The notes: generated by a model from the sequence alone, not told the origin. A stretch of 64,000 nucleotides of DNA from Paralcaligenes ureilyticus (GCF_004346225.1 NZ_SMAJ01000002.1:186001-250000), one strand, 5' to 3'; counted from the first letter of the stretch, positions 38,024 to 46,033 are shown. A program made the numbers and translations.

Positions 38024-38428
38024 ATGAATAAATTGATGACTCTTTCAATCGCAGCAGGCCTGGCATTCGGACTAGGAACCGCGGCCTATGCGGCTGGCGG
38101 CATGAAGATGGATATGAGTGGGAATGCCGGCAACATGAGCATGGGCAAGGACATGAATATGGGTATGAATATGGGTTCAACAAAACCGGCCGGACCCACG
38201 GACGCCGCTCTGGCCGATGGGGTGGTCCAAAAGGTAGATCGACAAGCCGGGATGGTAACGATTCAGCATGGCGAGCTCAAAAACATCGGGATGCCGCCGA
38301 TGACCATGGCCTACAAAGCCAAAGACGCCGCGATGGTCGATCGGGCCAAAGAGGGAGAAAAAATCAGGTTTCGGCTGGAAGACATCAATGGCACCTATAC
38401 CATCACGAGGCTGGAAAAGCAGCCATAA
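38024..38428 (+). CDS. cusF: CusF-family periplasmic copper-binding protein, Met-rich
   Basis: A 134-residue protein with a signal peptide (cleavage near A-A-Y-A-A-G), a Met-rich linker (M-K-M-D-M-S-G-N ... M-N-M-G-M-N-M-G) and a CusF-like OB barrel. In the barrel the copper motif is I-G-M-P-P-M-T-M, with the two Met kept but the usual Trp replaced, a variant common in Burkholderiales CusF paralogues. It probably buffers or ferries Cu(I) in addition to the CusF domain fused to CusB. GGAGAAG precedes the ATG. Confidence 0.85.
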   Translation: MNKLMTLSIAAGLAFGLGTAAYAAGGMKMDMSGNAGNMSMGKDMNMGMNMGSTKPAGPTDAALADGVVQKVDRQAGMVTIQHGELKNIGMPPMTMAYKAKDAAMVDRAKEGEKIRFRLEDINGTYTITRLEKQP

Positions 38429-38469
38429 ACTCGGCCAGGGTTGTGTAAAACCCGTTCCAGGATGATACG

Positions 38470-38499
38470 GCCCCTTGGAACGCGTGACCACAAAGGGGC
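38470..38499 (+). other. GC-rich hairpin after the cus operon
   Basis: GCCCCTT and AAGGGGC pair across a 16-base loop 40 bp after the cusF stop. No T run follows, so it may stabilise the mRNA end or act as a weak terminator before the sigma-factor genes. Confidence 0.3.
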
Positions 38500-38557
38500 G
38501 GTTCATCGCGAGAAGCCGTGCCGTTCAGGGACAAGTCGCGAAAGAGCAGGTGTAAAG

Positions 38558-38584
38558 TGTAAGAATTCGGGGGCACGCAACGAC
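38558..38584 (+). promoter_or_regulatory. Candidate ECF-type promoter for the first sigma gene
   Basis: TGTAAG (38558-38563) followed after 17 bp by CGAC (38581-38584), 54 bp before the sigma start. The layout resembles ECF promoters and would allow autoregulation; it lacks experimental or comparative support here. Confidence 0.3.
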
Positions 38585-38637
38585 AGAGACAGCAGCGTAT
38601 CGAGTTATTCGAAAAAGAAATATAGCGAGGAAAATAG

Positions 38638-39270
38638 ATGGGTAAAACATTAAAGCCGAATAATTCGGAACCCGATCCAAAAAACGCCTCGCTCCTGTCG
38701 GACGCCGAATTTCTGAAAAGCTTGCGCCGGCAAATGCTCAAATTCGCCGCCTTGCAATTTTCGGACAGTAATCTGGCCGAAGACGCTGTGCAGGAAGCAC
38801 TGCTCGGAGCACTCAAAAATGCCGATTCATTTCGCGGACGAGCCGCACTGAAAACGTGGGTATTCGCGATCCTCAAAAACAAAATCGCCGACGCACTGCG
38901 GCAAAAGCAGCGCCTGGCCCACACCAGCAGCCTCTTGCTCGAAGACGACGGCGAAGATGGCCTTGCCGCACTATTTAACGCCAAAGGCTTCTGGCAAAGG
39001 AGTCAACGTCCCGCCGCCTGGACCAACCCCGAGGAATCGTTTCGAGAAAGCCAATTCTGGCGAGTCTTTGAAGCTTGCCTGGACCACTTGCCTGGCAATC
39101 AGGCACGCGTATTCATGATGCGCGAGTTTATTGAACTCGATTCACACGAGATCTGCGCAACGGTCGGCATTACGACGAGCAACCTGAATGTCATGTTGCA
39201 CCGAGCTCGTTTGCGCCTGCGCGAGTGCCTGGAGAATCATTGGTTTATTGAGGGAGAACAATCATGCTGA
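38638..39270 (+). CDS. ECF RNA polymerase sigma factor
   Basis: A 210-residue sigma factor of only regions 2 and 4. Region 2 has D-S-N-L-A-E-D-A-V-Q-E-A-L-L-G-A and R-G-R-A-A-L-K-T-W-V-F-A-I-L-K-N-K; region 4 has L-P-G-N-Q-A-R-V-F-M-M-R-E and the helix-turn-helix E-I-C-A-T-V-G-I-T-T-S-N-L-N-V-M-L-H-R-A. The stop overlaps the start of a zf-HC2 anti-sigma gene. Its regulon may include the bufferin operon downstream. Confidence 0.9.
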   Translation: MGKTLKPNNSEPDPKNASLLSDAEFLKSLRRQMLKFAALQFSDSNLAEDAVQEALLGALKNADSFRGRAALKTWVFAILKNKIADALRQKQRLAHTSSLLLEDDGEDGLAALFNAKGFWQRSQRPAAWTNPEESFRESQFWRVFEACLDHLPGNQARVFMMREFIELDSHEICATVGITTSNLNVMLHRARLRLRECLENHWFIEGEQSC

Positions 39271-39443
39271 ATTGCCGCAAAGCGACGCGTCCGCTCTCGC
39301 AATCGCAAGAGCGTGCGCTATCATTAAAGGAAGGTATGTCGTTGAAAATCCATGTAACAATGTGCTCCGGATGCCGGAATTTCGGCCGGCAATTGGATGT
39401 ACTTCGGCAGATAGCGCGCACTTACGCCAAAAGCGAAAAGTAA
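39264..39443 (+). CDS. zf-HC2-type anti-sigma factor, 59 residues
   Basis: A short gene starting inside the end of the sigma gene (ATGCTGA overlap) and ending at TAA 39443. The product has the zinc-binding anti-sigma signature H-x3-C-x2-C in I-H-V-T-M-C-S-G-C-R-N-F, near residues 30-37. It has no membrane segment, so it is a soluble zinc-finger anti-sigma factor of the ZAS type that could release its sigma factor on Cys oxidation or metal binding (inference). Confidence 0.8.
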   Translation: MLNCRKATRPLSQSQERALSLKEGMSLKIHVTMCSGCRNFGRQLDVLRQIARTYAKSEK

Positions 39444-39453
39444 GGAAGATCGC

Positions 39454-40020
39454 GTGGGACATCAAGACCAGGACGATTCGCGTTGGGCGTTGCTGATGAC
39501 GGCGGCCCAAAATGGCGATCAAAATAGCTATACGCGGCTATTGCGCGAGATTACGCCTTTGTTGCGCCGAGCGGCCCGGCGAGGCTGGCCATCGGGCAGT
39601 TCAGCAGATATAGAAGACATCGTCCAGGAAACGCTGCTGACGGTTCACGCCGTTCGACATACCTATGACCCGGGTCGCGCGTTCCACCCATGGCTGCTGA
39701 CCTTGTTGCAGCGTCGAACCGTCGATGCCGTCAGGAGGCGCACTCGAACAAATCGCCGGGAAATTGCCATGGACACGCTGGATGTAACTTTCACCGCAGA
39801 AGCGACGAATAACCTATATGATTCGGCGGACCATGAGACTTTACATAAGGCAATCGCAATGCTCCCACCGGGCCAGCAGCAAGCGATTGAACTGCTCAAA
39901 CAAAAGGAAATGTCGCTAAAGGAAGCGTCGGCGGCAACCGGGACAAGCATCGCAGCGCTCAAGGTCGCAACGCATCGAGCGCTGAAAACCTTGCGAGCGC
40001 GGTTAACCGCGGCAAAGTGA
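39454..40020 (+). CDS. ECF sigma factor, SigF-like (NrsF-linked)
   Basis: A 188-residue ECF sigma factor starting with GTG 10 bp after the zf-HC2 gene. Region 2 has D-I-E-D-I-V-Q-E-T-L-L-T-V-H and F-H-P-W-L-L-T-L-L-Q-R-R; region 4 has L-P-P-G-Q-Q-Q-A-I-E-L-L-K and S-L-K-E-A-S-A-A-T-G-T-S-I-A-A-L-K-V. It is next to an NrsF gene, the arrangement of Caulobacter sigF-nrsF that controls bufferins under metal stress. Confidence 0.9.
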   Translation: MGHQDQDDSRWALLMTAAQNGDQNSYTRLLREITPLLRRAARRGWPSGSSADIEDIVQETLLTVHAVRHTYDPGRAFHPWLLTLLQRRTVDAVRRRTRTNRREIAMDTLDVTFTAEATNNLYDSADHETLHKAIAMLPPGQQQAIELLKQKEMSLKEASAATGTSIAALKVATHRALKTLRARLTAAK

Positions 40021-40021
40021 T

Positions 40022-40681
40022 ATGAACACTGAAGAACTTATCGAGACGATCACGTTGGACCTGAAACCGGTTCGACGTCTTTTGCCGCCGATTTGGCGTC
40101 TTGCCGGATGGCTCATGCTGTCGATCCCGACTGCGGCCCTCATCGTCGCCATGATGGGGGTCCGCCCTGATATCGGGACCAAAATGGCCGACCCCTTGTT
40201 CCTGAGGCAAGAACTGGCTTCCTTGGCGGTAGCGCTTGTCGCTGCCTGGGCCGCATTGGTGGCGGGCATTCCCGGCGAGCCGCGTTGGAAGCGCTGGGCG
40301 CCCATTGTCCCCGTATTGCTGTGGATATCAATGCTGGGACGTCAATGCTGGAGTGAATGGATGCATTCAGGCGCCAGCGGAATGGAATTTCGTGCGGATT
40401 GGATGTGTCTGCCAGGAATCGCAATGATTAGCGCAGTCCCTGCGCTGGCGATGGTGGTGGCAATTCGGCGAGGCGCCCGCTTGCACTCCTTTCAAGCACT
40501 CTTGTGGGGCAGCCTGGCAGCGGCCGCACTCGCCAATGCGGCCCTGCGGCTCTTTCACATGGAGGACGCCGCATTAATGGTTATTGTGTGGCAATTCGGC
40601 AGCGTGCTATTGCTTACGGCGATTTTGACAGTGTTTCGAAATGCTCTGATCCCTGCCCGAACTGCGCGCCCTTATCGCTGA
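40022..40681 (+). CDS. nrsF: NrsF-type (DUF1109) membrane anti-sigma factor
   Basis: A 219-residue protein with six hydrophobic helices and the DUF1109 start (I-T-L-D-L-K-P-V-R-R-L). NrsF proteins hold SigF at the membrane and release it on metal stress; two conserved Cys matter in Caulobacter. The first matches Cys129 here (D-W-M-C-L-P-G); at the second, normally H-C in the last third, this protein reads L-F-H-M-E-D, a Met. It begins 1 bp after the sigma stop. Confidence 0.88.
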   Translation: MNTEELIETITLDLKPVRRLLPPIWRLAGWLMLSIPTAALIVAMMGVRPDIGTKMADPLFLRQELASLAVALVAAWAALVAGIPGEPRWKRWAPIVPVLLWISMLGRQCWSEWMHSGASGMEFRADWMCLPGIAMISAVPALAMVVAIRRGARLHSFQALLWGSLAAAALANAALRLFHMEDAALMVIVWQFGSVLLLTAILTVFRNALIPARTARPYR

Positions 40682-40722
40682 TTCTTCTTGAATCGCCCTG
40701 CGAAATACGCACCCTGTCGCGG

Positions 40723-40748
40723 TGTAACCTTTTGCGTTCGCCAGCGAA
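40723..40748 (+). promoter_or_regulatory. Candidate SigF-type promoter of the bufferin operon
   Basis: TGTAAC (40723-40728), then 16 bp, then CGAA (40745-40748), with the bufA ATG 52 bp further on. TGTAAC/CGAA boxes at this spacing are like those of SigF-NrsF regulons known from Caulobacter. A ribosome site AGGAGG (40787-40792) follows. Confidence 0.5.
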
Positions 40749-40799
40749 TAGTTAATACCGGTCTCATCGAGAGGCCATATTACGTCAGGAGGCTTCACC

Positions 40800-41123
40800 A
40801 TGAACAATCATATTCTCGCCAGCACCGCCCTTTCCGCCGCAATGGGGTTGGCGTCGTTTGCCTTATCGGGCACTACGGTAAGCGCCCAGGGCATGAAGGA
40901 CATGTCCAAAATGCCGCCCATCGTCAAGGAAAACATGCAAAGGATGGCAAAAAACCATCTGGAAAAATGCTATGGCATTAACGCCGTGGCCAAGAACGAC
41001 TGCGCGGAAGGGGCGCACTCGTGCGCTGGGCAGGCGACTCAGGCGCGAGACAGCAAGTCGTTTGTACTCTTGCCGGCAGGGGTTTGCGGCAAGATCGCCG
41101 GCGGCAGCGTAAAACCAGCCTGA
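40800..41123 (+). CDS. bufA: Bufferin precursor BufA (DUF2282)
   Basis: A 107-residue RiPP precursor. A Sec signal peptide covers about residues 1-30 (end T-V-S-A-Q). The core has four Cys at 57, 68, 75 and 96 in the DUF2282 pattern: E-K-C-Y-G-I, N-D-C-A-E-G, H-S-C-A-G-Q and G-V-C-G-K-I. In described bufferins central Cys are turned into thiooxazoles by the MNIO enzyme, and the exported peptide traps copper in the periplasm. It has a strong AGGAGG site and heads the bufABCD operon. Confidence 0.9.
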   Translation: MNNHILASTALSAAMGLASFALSGTTVSAQGMKDMSKMPPIVKENMQRMAKNHLEKCYGINAVAKNDCAEGAHSCAGQATQARDSKSFVLLPAGVCGKIAGGSVKPA

Positions 41124-41141
41124 TCATCCATCGCCGCGGAT

Positions 41142-42035
41142 ATGAGCCAGCCTTGCACCAACATTCGTGTAACGCCCAGCCCCCTGCCTCCTGTCGCAGG
41201 GGTTGGGCTGCGTTTCCCGCACCACCAGGAGTTTGTGGATACACGTCCCTCGATCGGGTGGCTGGAAGTGCACGCCGAAAATTACATGGGAGGCGGAACC
41301 CCGCTGCGTTATCTGGAAGCCTTGCGCCGCGACTATCCGATCTCATTTCACGGTGTGGGGCTGTCGCTGGGCAGCGCCGACGAACTCGATCGCGCGCATC
41401 TTGATCGGCTCGATCGCATCGTCGAGCGCTTCGAGCCGGCTCTAGTCTCTGAACACCTCTCGTGGAGCGTAATCGGACAAACGTATCTTGCCGACCTCTT
41501 GCCCTTGCCCATGACCCAGGAAGCGCTTGACGTTGTTTGCCGCCATATCGACCAAGCGCAGACACACCTTGGCCGAAAAATACTGATCGAAAATCCATCG
41601 ACCTATCTGCAATTCAGCCATTCGATCATCCCTGAATGGGAGTTCATGGCCAATGTCGCGGCGCGCACCGGCTGCGGGATCCTCTGCGACGTCAATAACA
41701 TTTTCGTCAGCGCCCAAAACCACGGTTGGGATGCATCGGCTTATCTGCGTGCCTTGCCGCCCGCCGCCATCGGCGAGATCCACCTGGCGGGCCACTCCAT
41801 TGCAACGTTGAGTTCCGGGGCTACGCTTCGCATCGACGACCATGGTTCACGCGTGTGCCCTGCCGTATGGGACTTATACGAGGAAGCACTGGCTCGTTTT
41901 GGCCCCGTCCCGACGCTGATCGAGTGGGATACCCATATACCGCCGCTGGACGAACTGCTCGGCGAAGCCGGCCAGGCGAACCGCTATCTGTCCCGGTTGC
42001 CGGAAAACAGGACCGATCATGCCATCCCTGCGTGA
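41142..42035 (+). CDS. bufB: MNIO (DUF692) bufferin-modifying oxidase BufB
   Basis: A 297-residue TIM-barrel multinuclear non-haem iron oxidase. Metal-site motifs are visible in order: F-H-G-V-G-L-S-L-G, S-E-H-L-S-W, I-E-N-P-S-T-Y-L, D-V-N-N-I-F-V-S-A-Q-N-H-G, I-H-L-A-G-H, I-D-D-H-G-S-R-V and L-I-E-W-D-T-H-I-P-P. The family oxidises Cys of RiPP precursors to thiooxazole. It begins 18 bp after bufA and overlaps bufC by 17 bp. Confidence 0.95.
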   Translation: MSQPCTNIRVTPSPLPPVAGVGLRFPHHQEFVDTRPSIGWLEVHAENYMGGGTPLRYLEALRRDYPISFHGVGLSLGSADELDRAHLDRLDRIVERFEPALVSEHLSWSVIGQTYLADLLPLPMTQEALDVVCRHIDQAQTHLGRKILIENPSTYLQFSHSIIPEWEFMANVAARTGCGILCDVNNIFVSAQNHGWDASAYLRALPPAAIGEIHLAGHSIATLSSGATLRIDDHGSRVCPAVWDLYEEALARFGPVPTLIEWDTHIPPLDELLGEAGQANRYLSRLPENRTDHAIPA

Positions 42036-42822
42036 ACTGCAATGCGCCATGCGACGCAGCGTCGTCGAACGCGACGACGCCAACACTGTTGCGCACATCG
42101 TCGCCAACGGGATTCCTGCGCAAGAACGGCTGTCCGTCTATCGGAACACCTTCACCCAAACCTTGACTCGTGCCTTGCGCCTATCCTATCCCGCCGTTGA
42201 TCGGCTGGTGGGTCAAGAGTTCTTCGACGCTTCCGCACACGAATTCATCGTCCGGCGGCCACCCCAAAGCAGCTACCTGGACGAGTTCGGAGGCGATTTC
42301 GCGGACTTTCTCGAAGGGTTTGCGCCCGCCGCTTCCGTACCCTATTTGGCCGACGTTGCGCGGCTCGAGTGGGCCGTCTGCCAAGCCCTCCATGCTCCCG
42401 ACGCAGAATCGCTCGCCATGGCTCGCCTGAGCTCGGTGGACGCTACCGATCACGCGCACATCCGTTTCGTGCCGCACCCATCCGTTGGCCTGGTCCACAC
42501 GGCCTTTCCCGCCGACGTGATCTGGCGCGCAGTGCTCGACGGTGGCGACGCGGCCCTGGCGGCCATCGACCTTGCGACGGGTCCCGCCTGGCTTATCATT
42601 CAGCGCGGTTCGTCGGGCGTGGATGTGCTTCGCCTGGACGAAGCCCCCTGGCATTTCGTCGACGCATTGTGCTCTGGATGTCCACTCGGCCTTGCGCTTG
42701 ATGATCACCCCGGAATCGACGCGCCGACGATATTGGCCAATATGCTCACGCAGGGGTGCTTTGTGAGTTTCGACCTGGCTCATCACCCCGGCTCGTCCCA
42801 ACCGTCAATGAGGTTGCCATGA
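42019..42822 (+). CDS. bufC: BufC/HvfC partner protein (DUF2063)
   Basis: A 267-residue protein with the DUF2063 domain in its first half (E-R-L-S-V-Y-R-N-T-F-T-Q-T-L ... R-A-L-R-L-S-Y-P-A-V, then F-F-D-A-S-A-H-E-F) and a second domain that likely recognises the precursor and presents it to the MNIO enzyme. Despite the family label as DNA-binding, the role in RiPP maturation is better supported. It overlaps bufB and ends in an ATGA overlap with bufD. Confidence 0.92.
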   Translation: MPSLRELQCAMRRSVVERDDANTVAHIVANGIPAQERLSVYRNTFTQTLTRALRLSYPAVDRLVGQEFFDASAHEFIVRRPPQSSYLDEFGGDFADFLEGFAPAASVPYLADVARLEWAVCQALHAPDAESLAMARLSSVDATDHAHIRFVPHPSVGLVHTAFPADVIWRAVLDGGDAALAAIDLATGPAWLIIQRGSSGVDVLRLDEAPWHFVDALCSGCPLGLALDDHPGIDAPTILANMLTQGCFVSFDLAHHPGSSQPSMRLP

Positions 42823-43289
42823 ACGATCAAATTATTTCCCCCAAATGCGGATGGGCCGTTGCTTTATTCACGCGTGCCCTGGGCTGGCTGGAGTGCATCC
42901 CGTATACCTTCCTTGCGATTCCGTTGCGGCTGGCCATGGCCACGGTATTCTGGAACTCGGCCATGACCAAGCTCGCCAGTTGGGACACGGCGATAGCTCT
43001 GTTCACCGACGAATACCGGGTGCCGATCCTGCCCCCGGAGCTCGCGGCTTACCTGGCCGTATCAATCGAACTGACAACGCCCATCTTGCTGGTGCTTGGC
43101 CTGGCGACACGGCCGGCGGCCGCTGTCATGCTCGGGATGACAGCGATCATCGAGGTGTTTGTTTACCCGCAGGCCTGGCCGACCCACATTCAATGGGCGG
43201 CCATGTTACTGGTGCTCCTGGCGCGGGGGCCAGGTAAGCTGTCTATCGATTGGCTGATTCGCCAGCGCATGCTCGGCAACGGTAGATAG
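42819..43289 (+). CDS. bufD: DoxX-family membrane protein BufD
   Basis: A 156-residue protein with four hydrophobic helices and the DoxX pattern I-P-L-R-L-A-M-A-T-V-F-W-N-S-A-M-T-K-L. DoxX proteins often close bufferin and related MNIO operons; their part (perhaps redox linking to quinones) is not settled. The ATG at 42819 overlaps bufC as ATGA. Confidence 0.88.
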   Translation: MNDQIISPKCGWAVALFTRALGWLECIPYTFLAIPLRLAMATVFWNSAMTKLASWDTAIALFTDEYRVPILPPELAAYLAVSIELTTPILLVLGLATRPAAAVMLGMTAIIEVFVYPQAWPTHIQWAAMLLVLLARGPGKLSIDWLIRQRMLGNGR

Positions 43290-43389
43290 GGTTCTAGACG
43301 CCCCTTTACCCTTGCTTAAAACGTACTCAGATTTTTACTACTGGACTAAAAAGCCCAATTTACATTTACCACGTCATCAGGAATTCATT

Positions 43390-43968
43390 ATGGAAAATGT
43401 CGCAACACTCAGCCTACCCGCGCAATCTCTGGAAACGTCCGAAGGCAGAGCCAAAGAAGCGCTCAATACGGCTTTCAAGCAAACAGGCATGATCCCCAAT
43501 ATGTATGCCAAGATGGCAAATTCCGCTGGCTTGCTGGAGACTTACCTATTTGGCTACAACCTGTTTCGCAAAGAATCTGGCTTTACACCTGCGGAACAGG
43601 AAGTGGTGCTGCTCACGATCAGTCGCGTGAACGAATGTACTTATTGTATGGCCGCACACAGCATGATTGCCGAAGTCGTCTCTAAAACACCAGCACAAAT
43701 CATCGCTGCGTTACGCGCAGGCCAACCTCTCGAAGATCAAAAATTGGGGACCTTATCCCGCTTCACCCAGTTGATGGTCGAATCGCGTGGACGTCCTACC
43801 GACGAGGACCTGCAGGCATTTATCGCCGCCGGCTATGCCGAACGGCACGTGCTCGAGATTATTCTGGCGATTGCAGTTAAAACGATCAGTAACTATGGGA
43901 ATCATCTTTTTCACACGGAGTTGGACCAACGCTTCGAAAAATACGCATGGAACTCCGTGAGCGAATGA
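43390..43968 (+). CDS. AhpD-like carboxymuconolactone decarboxylase-family protein
   Basis: A 192-residue CMD-fold protein that, unlike the one at 3636, has the redox Cys pair and His of AhpD in E-C-T-Y-C-M-A-A-H-S near residue 80. A thiol peroxidase or disulfide reductase activity is expected. It lies 100 bp after bufD and may be part of the stress regulon. The ATG at 43390 was chosen by homology; an earlier in-frame ATG at 43312 lies in intergenic sequence. Confidence 0.88.
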   Translation: MENVATLSLPAQSLETSEGRAKEALNTAFKQTGMIPNMYAKMANSAGLLETYLFGYNLFRKESGFTPAEQEVVLLTISRVNECTYCMAAHSMIAEVVSKTPAQIIAALRAGQPLEDQKLGTLSRFTQLMVESRGRPTDEDLQAFIAAGYAERHVLEIILAIAVKTISNYGNHLFHTELDQRFEKYAWNSVSE

Positions 43969-44102
43969 GCCCGATGTGAAGCGAGCCGTTAAATTGTCTG
44001 CGCAGATGCTTCCTAGGTTAACTCGATCGCCCGCTGTGGCAAGCAGAATGGTTAAGGGCAGAATGTCCAAGCCAGTAGTCCAGAGGAAGGTCCACCACGA
44101 AA

Positions 44103-44123
44103 CAGGGCGTTACTCCCGCCCTG
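44103..44123. terminator. Hairpin between convergent genes
   Basis: CAGGGCG and CGCCCTG form a perfect 7-bp stem with a 7-base loop, between the AhpD-like gene (+) and the beta-propeller gene (-). Only short T/A-rich runs flank it, so it is a likely bidirectional, possibly weak terminator. Confidence 0.55.
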
Positions 44124-44134
44124 CCTTTGCCAAA

Positions 44135-45529
44135 TTACAACGAATTGACCAATACCGCCTTGCTCGCATCGGCCGGAGCGTTTCCCTCCATCACGACGAT
44201 GCGATTCGTCGGAGCAGCAGCATCCGAGCCTGGCTTAGCCAGATCTCTCAGCGGCCCGATCATGGTGCCATTGGCCATGCCTTTTTCGTTGGTTTTGAAA
44301 CTAGCGACAGCCACCTTTTGGTCATTCAGATAAACACTGTAGACGGTCTGCGGCTTCAGCTTGAAGAGTGAAACCTCGAGAGCATCGACCACACCGAGGT
44401 TGCGTGACACAACAAAACCGCGAGCGTCACCGGCAACAGGTTTCAGACGAATATTGACGGGATCGTTGTTCACCCGTGGAACCAGGTTGGATGCGTCATC
44501 GCCCTTTTTCACCACATGCGACACGTAGACCAGCGCCTGGGGCGCCTGGCCAACCGGGACGTGTGCAACGACCTGGTTTTTTGACGGATCGATAACGTCC
44601 ACGGCATCGCCATTTTCCAGCCCAACATAGATGCGACTGCTGTCATCGGACGTCCATATCCCATGCGGTAAGGGGCCGGTGGAAATGGTTGCGACCAATT
44701 TTGTCGGCTTGTCAGTCGTAAATACTTTTACTGCGTTCTCGCCCCCCACGGTGACATACGCATATACTTTGCCCCCTGTCTTGGCAAAGGCAAGGTGATT
44801 GGTAATGAAGCCGGCATCAAACACACCGATTACTTCGAGTGTTTTCGTGTCAATGCGGGTGATCTTGCCGACATCTTTATGTGTCATCCAGATCTCGCCG
44901 TGGTCTGGAGTGAACTGAAGGAACGGCGAAAAAGGGCTGATAACATCGATTTTTTTGACGATCTTGTGGGATTTCACGTCGATGACATCGACTTTCGGTG
45001 TGAAACTGGACACGACAAACGCCAGTTTTCCATTGGGATGGAACAGCACCATGCCGGGGCCTACATCGGTCTGAATACGACGGGTTTCCTTGAACGTATT
45101 CGGGTCGATCACCGATATGTAATCCTCGCCGCGCACTACCACCCACACCTCTTTGCCGTCGGCGGTAAAGAAACCTTCATGGGGTGAGCGGCCGATGTAA
45201 GTCGTGCCCTTGACTTTATTGGTAGCGGTATCGATAAAACTTACCGAATTCGAACCGTTCGAAATTACAATCAATGTTTTGTGATCAGGCGAAAATCCCA
45301 GCCCGTGTACGTTGATTTGCCCTTTGTACAGCGGCGAGAGCAAGTCCGGTCGTTGGTTTCCAAGCCGTATCTGGCCGACCAGTGTGTTGGTTGATGGGTT
45401 AATTACCGATACCGTATTGCTGTTCTGATCGGCGGTGTACACGCGGTCCTGCGCCGAGGGTAATGCCCAAGCAGCATTCACATACAGGGCCGTAGCGGCG
45501 GCAGCGAAAATGGTGGAAATATTTTTCAT
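44135..45529 (-). CDS. YVTN-type beta-propeller periplasmic protein
   Basis: A 464-residue exported protein with a signal peptide (cleavage near A-A-W-A-L-P) and about seven propeller blades carrying the YVTN-like strands (R-V-Y-T-A-D-Q-N-S-N-T-V-S-V-I, I-V-I-S-N-G-S-N-S-V-S-F-I and others). A separate C-terminal domain of ~100 residues follows. Such proteins occur in copper loci of Burkholderiales; their activity is not known. It lies 45 bp after the DUF305 gene and probably shares its CusR-controlled transcript. Confidence 0.82.
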   Translation of the reverse strand: MKNISTIFAAAATALYVNAAWALPSAQDRVYTADQNSNTVSVINPSTNTLVGQIRLGNQRPDLLSPLYKGQINVHGLGFSPDHKTLIVISNGSNSVSFIDTATNKVKGTTYIGRSPHEGFFTADGKEVWVVVRGEDYISVIDPNTFKETRRIQTDVGPGMVLFHPNGKLAFVVSSFTPKVDVIDVKSHKIVKKIDVISPFSPFLQFTPDHGEIWMTHKDVGKITRIDTKTLEVIGVFDAGFITNHLAFAKTGGKVYAYVTVGGENAVKVFTTDKPTKLVATISTGPLPHGIWTSDDSSRIYVGLENGDAVDVIDPSKNQVVAHVPVGQAPQALVYVSHVVKKGDDASNLVPRVNNDPVNIRLKPVAGDARGFVVSRNLGVVDALEVSLFKLKPQTVYSVYLNDQKVAVASFKTNEKGMANGTMIGPLRDLAKPGSDAAAPTNRIVVMEGNAPADASKAVLVNSL

Positions 45530-45574
45530 ATTGAGTTCACCTTGATAGTTGACTAGAGAAAGGAATTTGAAGGG

Positions 45575-46033
45575 CTACTTTCCCAGCCCGTTGGGGTGAT
45601 GTTCCAGCCATGCCTGCATGACGTGAATTTCGTTTTGCTGTTCAGTGATGATCCCCAGCGCCAAGTTCCTGATTTCCGGGTCTTTGGTGTAAAGCAACAC
45701 GGCCCGGGCCATGTCCACCGCACCCTGGTGATGCGGCATCATCATTGTGATGAAGTCATGTTCGCTTTGCCCGTTCATCGGCGCTTGCTGCATGCCATAA
45801 TCCATGACGGCCATGGCATCACTCATCAACTCGGCGAACGGCTTGGCAGTGCTGGCGATAAAGGGGGGTGGGCTCGCTGGAGCAGTTGCAGGGGTTGACA
45901 TCGCAGATGCTGTGGGGCCCTGATGATGCGCCCCATGGGCGCTGGCGTATGCACTGGCCAAACATAGGCACAGGCCGACACCGACCTGCCTTGCTGCGTG
46001 CATGTGTAGTGCGTTTATCTGCGTAATACGCAT
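45575..46033 (-). CDS. DUF305 copper-binding-type protein
   Basis: A 152-residue exported protein: signal peptide to about residue 32, a Pro/Ala-rich linker, and a four-helix DUF305 domain with H-D-F-I-T-M-M-M-P-H-H-Q-G-A-V-D-M-A near the middle. The His/Met cluster binds copper in related proteins such as CopM. The ATG at 46033 has AAAGGAAG upstream. Divergent from cusRS across the CusR box. Confidence 0.88.
   Translation of the reverse strand: MRITQINALHMHAARQVGVGLCLCLASAYASAHGAHHQGPTASAMSTPATAPASPPPFIASTAKPFAELMSDAMAVMDYGMQQAPMNGQSEHDFITMMMPHHQGAVDMARAVLLYTKDPEIRNLALGIITEQQNEIHVMQAWLEHHPNGLGK

Noticed and set aside
43312..43389. 26-residue N-terminal extension of the AhpD-like protein
   Set aside because: The family start is at 43390; the extension is AT-rich intergenic sequence.
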